Below are positions 63,229-64,000 of a stretch of 64,000 nt of DNA, one piece after another. The stretch's first letter is position 1, and each line of letters starts with the position of its first letter. The position numbers and the translations under genes are program-made. Source of the stretch: Anabaena sphaerica FACHB-251 (lineage in GTDB: Bacteria; Cyanobacteriota; Cyanobacteriia; Cyanobacteriales; Nostocaceae); the NCBI RefSeq assembly GCF_014696825.1, contig NZ_JACJQU010000004.1:62001-126000 (forward strand), in the 5' to 3' direction. Under the pieces are notes generated by a model. That model did no database searches and was not told the DNA's origin. It saw only the letters and a list, made by a program, of their open reading frames with translations.

Positions 63229-63957
63229 TTAATCATCTCCATTCCCTAAATTCCTCACACACACATCAACCAACTCGCACACATCACAACCAGGAGAACG
63301 CGCTTTACAAACTGCACGACCATGATATATTAACCGAATAGACCAATTTTCCCAATCTGGTTGGGGTAATAATTGCATTAAATCTTTTTCAATTCCAATA
63401 GGTTCGGTATTTTTAGTTAACCCCAAACGCTGACTTAACCGCTTCACATGAGTATCCACGGTCACCCCAGCATTAATACCATAAGCGTGTGCTAAAACCA
63501 CATTTGCAGTTTTTCTCGCAACTCCAGGAAGCTTTAATAATTCTTCCATTTTATTAGGAACAACCGAGTTAAAATCAGCAACAATCATCCGACAAGAAGC
63601 TTTGATATTCTTGGCTTTGTTACGATAAAAACTCGTTGAACGGACTAATTCTTCTAATTCTAATATATCCGCATTTCCTAAACTTTCCGCATCTGGAAAG
63701 CGACTAAATAAAGCAGGTGTTACTTTATTCACTCGTTCATCTGTACATTGTGCAGAAAGAATAGTTGCTACTAATAATTGTACCGGAGTTTCATAATTTA
63801 AAGAGCAAGTCGCGTCAGGATACAGACGGTGGAGACGAGAGAGAATTTCTAAAGCGCGTTGCTTTTTTGATAATTTTTTTTGAGTCACATCAGCAATTTC
63901 AATTGAATACTTCCCATACTCTGTATGAGAATGAATTTCCTGATTTCTCGTTCTCAT
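63229..63957 (-). CDS. nth: Endonuclease III
   Basis: A DNA glycosylase/AP lyase with 242 residues if ATG 63957 is used. The core reads LEILSRLHRLYPDATCSLNYETPVQLLVATILSAQCTDERVN, ELLKLPGVARKTANVVLAHAYG (HhH with the catalytic Lys), NAGVTVDTHVKRLSQRLGL (catalytic Asp) and the 4Fe-4S Cys cluster CKARSPGCDVCELVDVC. The first ~23 residues are encoded by two copies of a 27-base palindromic repeat and look unlike the family, so the genuine start may be the GTG at 63888 (VTQKKLSKKQRALEIL). The gene removes oxidised pyrimidines. Confidence 0.92.
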   Translation of the reverse strand: MRTRNQEIHSHTEYGKYSIEIADVTQKKLSKKQRALEILSRLHRLYPDATCSLNYETPVQLLVATILSAQCTDERVNKVTPALFSRFPDAESLGNADILELEELVRSTSFYRNKAKNIKASCRMIVADFNSVVPNKMEELLKLPGVARKTANVVLAHAYGINAGVTVDTHVKRLSQRLGLTKNTEPIGIEKDLMQLLPQPDWENWSIRLIYHGRAVCKARSPGCDVCELVDVCVRNLGNGDD

Positions 63958-63977
63958 ACTCTGTATGGGAATGAATT
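63911..63977. repeat. Two copies of a CATACTCTGTATG palindromic repeat
   Basis: Units TTCCCATACTCTGTATGAGA (63911 on) and TTCTCATACTCTGTATGGGA (63951 on), each continued by ATGAATT, are direct copies 40 bases apart. Each contains an inner CATAC/GTATG palindrome. They cover the putative 5' end of nth. Confidence 0.8.
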
Positions 63978-64000
63978 GTATAAGGCTCTGCTTTCTTTGT

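Overview
The window comes from a filamentous, probably heterocyst-forming cyanobacterium (Nostocales type). The signs are frequent GCGATCGC (HIP1) octamers, heptamer-type tandem repeats (STRR) between genes, a ferredoxin-thioredoxin reductase variable chain, DevB/DevC/DevA exporter genes, Uma2 and DUF29 paralogs, a solitary TnpB and many multi-domain histidine kinases. Most genes are ordinary chromosomal genes. No rRNA, tRNA or CRISPR array was seen.

Layout. 1-8.2 kb: a cut NUDIX gene, an overlapping dipeptide-epimerase/DUF1611 pair resembling the dgcA-dgcN D-glutamate genes, a GT4 glycosyltransferase, a thioredoxin-like ferredoxin, YgfZ and MtnP. 8.3-13.7 kb: a pseudo-orthocaspase with a Tyr/Ser dyad, a solitary TnpB with structured flanks, and ATP sulfurylase. 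14-22.6 kb: TerB, a Panacea-type toxin-antitoxin candidate, Uma2, MnmA, a two-repeat secreted protein, NnrDE and a run of small accessory genes (DUF2887/DUF4351, DUF29, YgiT-type zinc finger). 22.6-27 kb: a DevBCA-type exporter divergent from a TetR regulator that carries a ribbon-helix-helix-like tail, with a palindromic operator between them. 27.1-36.4 kb: a DUF29 gene split by a TA-flanked miniature element, an exostosin-like gene, MutL, a rhodanese without its cysteine, a response regulator, a Crp-type regulator, adenosine deaminase and a histidine kinase. 36.5-44.9 kb: a signalling cluster (REC-PAS-GGDEF and two hybrid kinases) containing two extra, decaying copies of one kinase's 3' end. 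45-56.3 kb: housekeeping genes (purA, rplY, ftrV, PP2C phosphatase, NfeD/SPFH pair, Zur-like Fur protein, purS, purQ).

The most unusual region is 56.4-63.1 kb. Two very large genes (999 and 1203 aa), codirectional and inserted between purQ and nth, encode a protein whose last ~280 residues read like a divergent PIWI/RNase H-fold domain, and a divergent SF2-type helicase with all main motifs. I propose them as a candidate PIWI-helicase defence-type module; the PIWI call is inference from pattern and needs profile or structure comparison.

Three families of miniature inverted-repeat elements can be defined from the window itself. Family A starts AGTAAGT and is flanked by TA (4 copies). Family B starts AGGACTTACGCA and has probable 5-bp target duplications (3 copies). 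Family C is a single 103-bp element at TA. One A insertion and the C insertion can be reversed on paper to restore the interrupted sequence.
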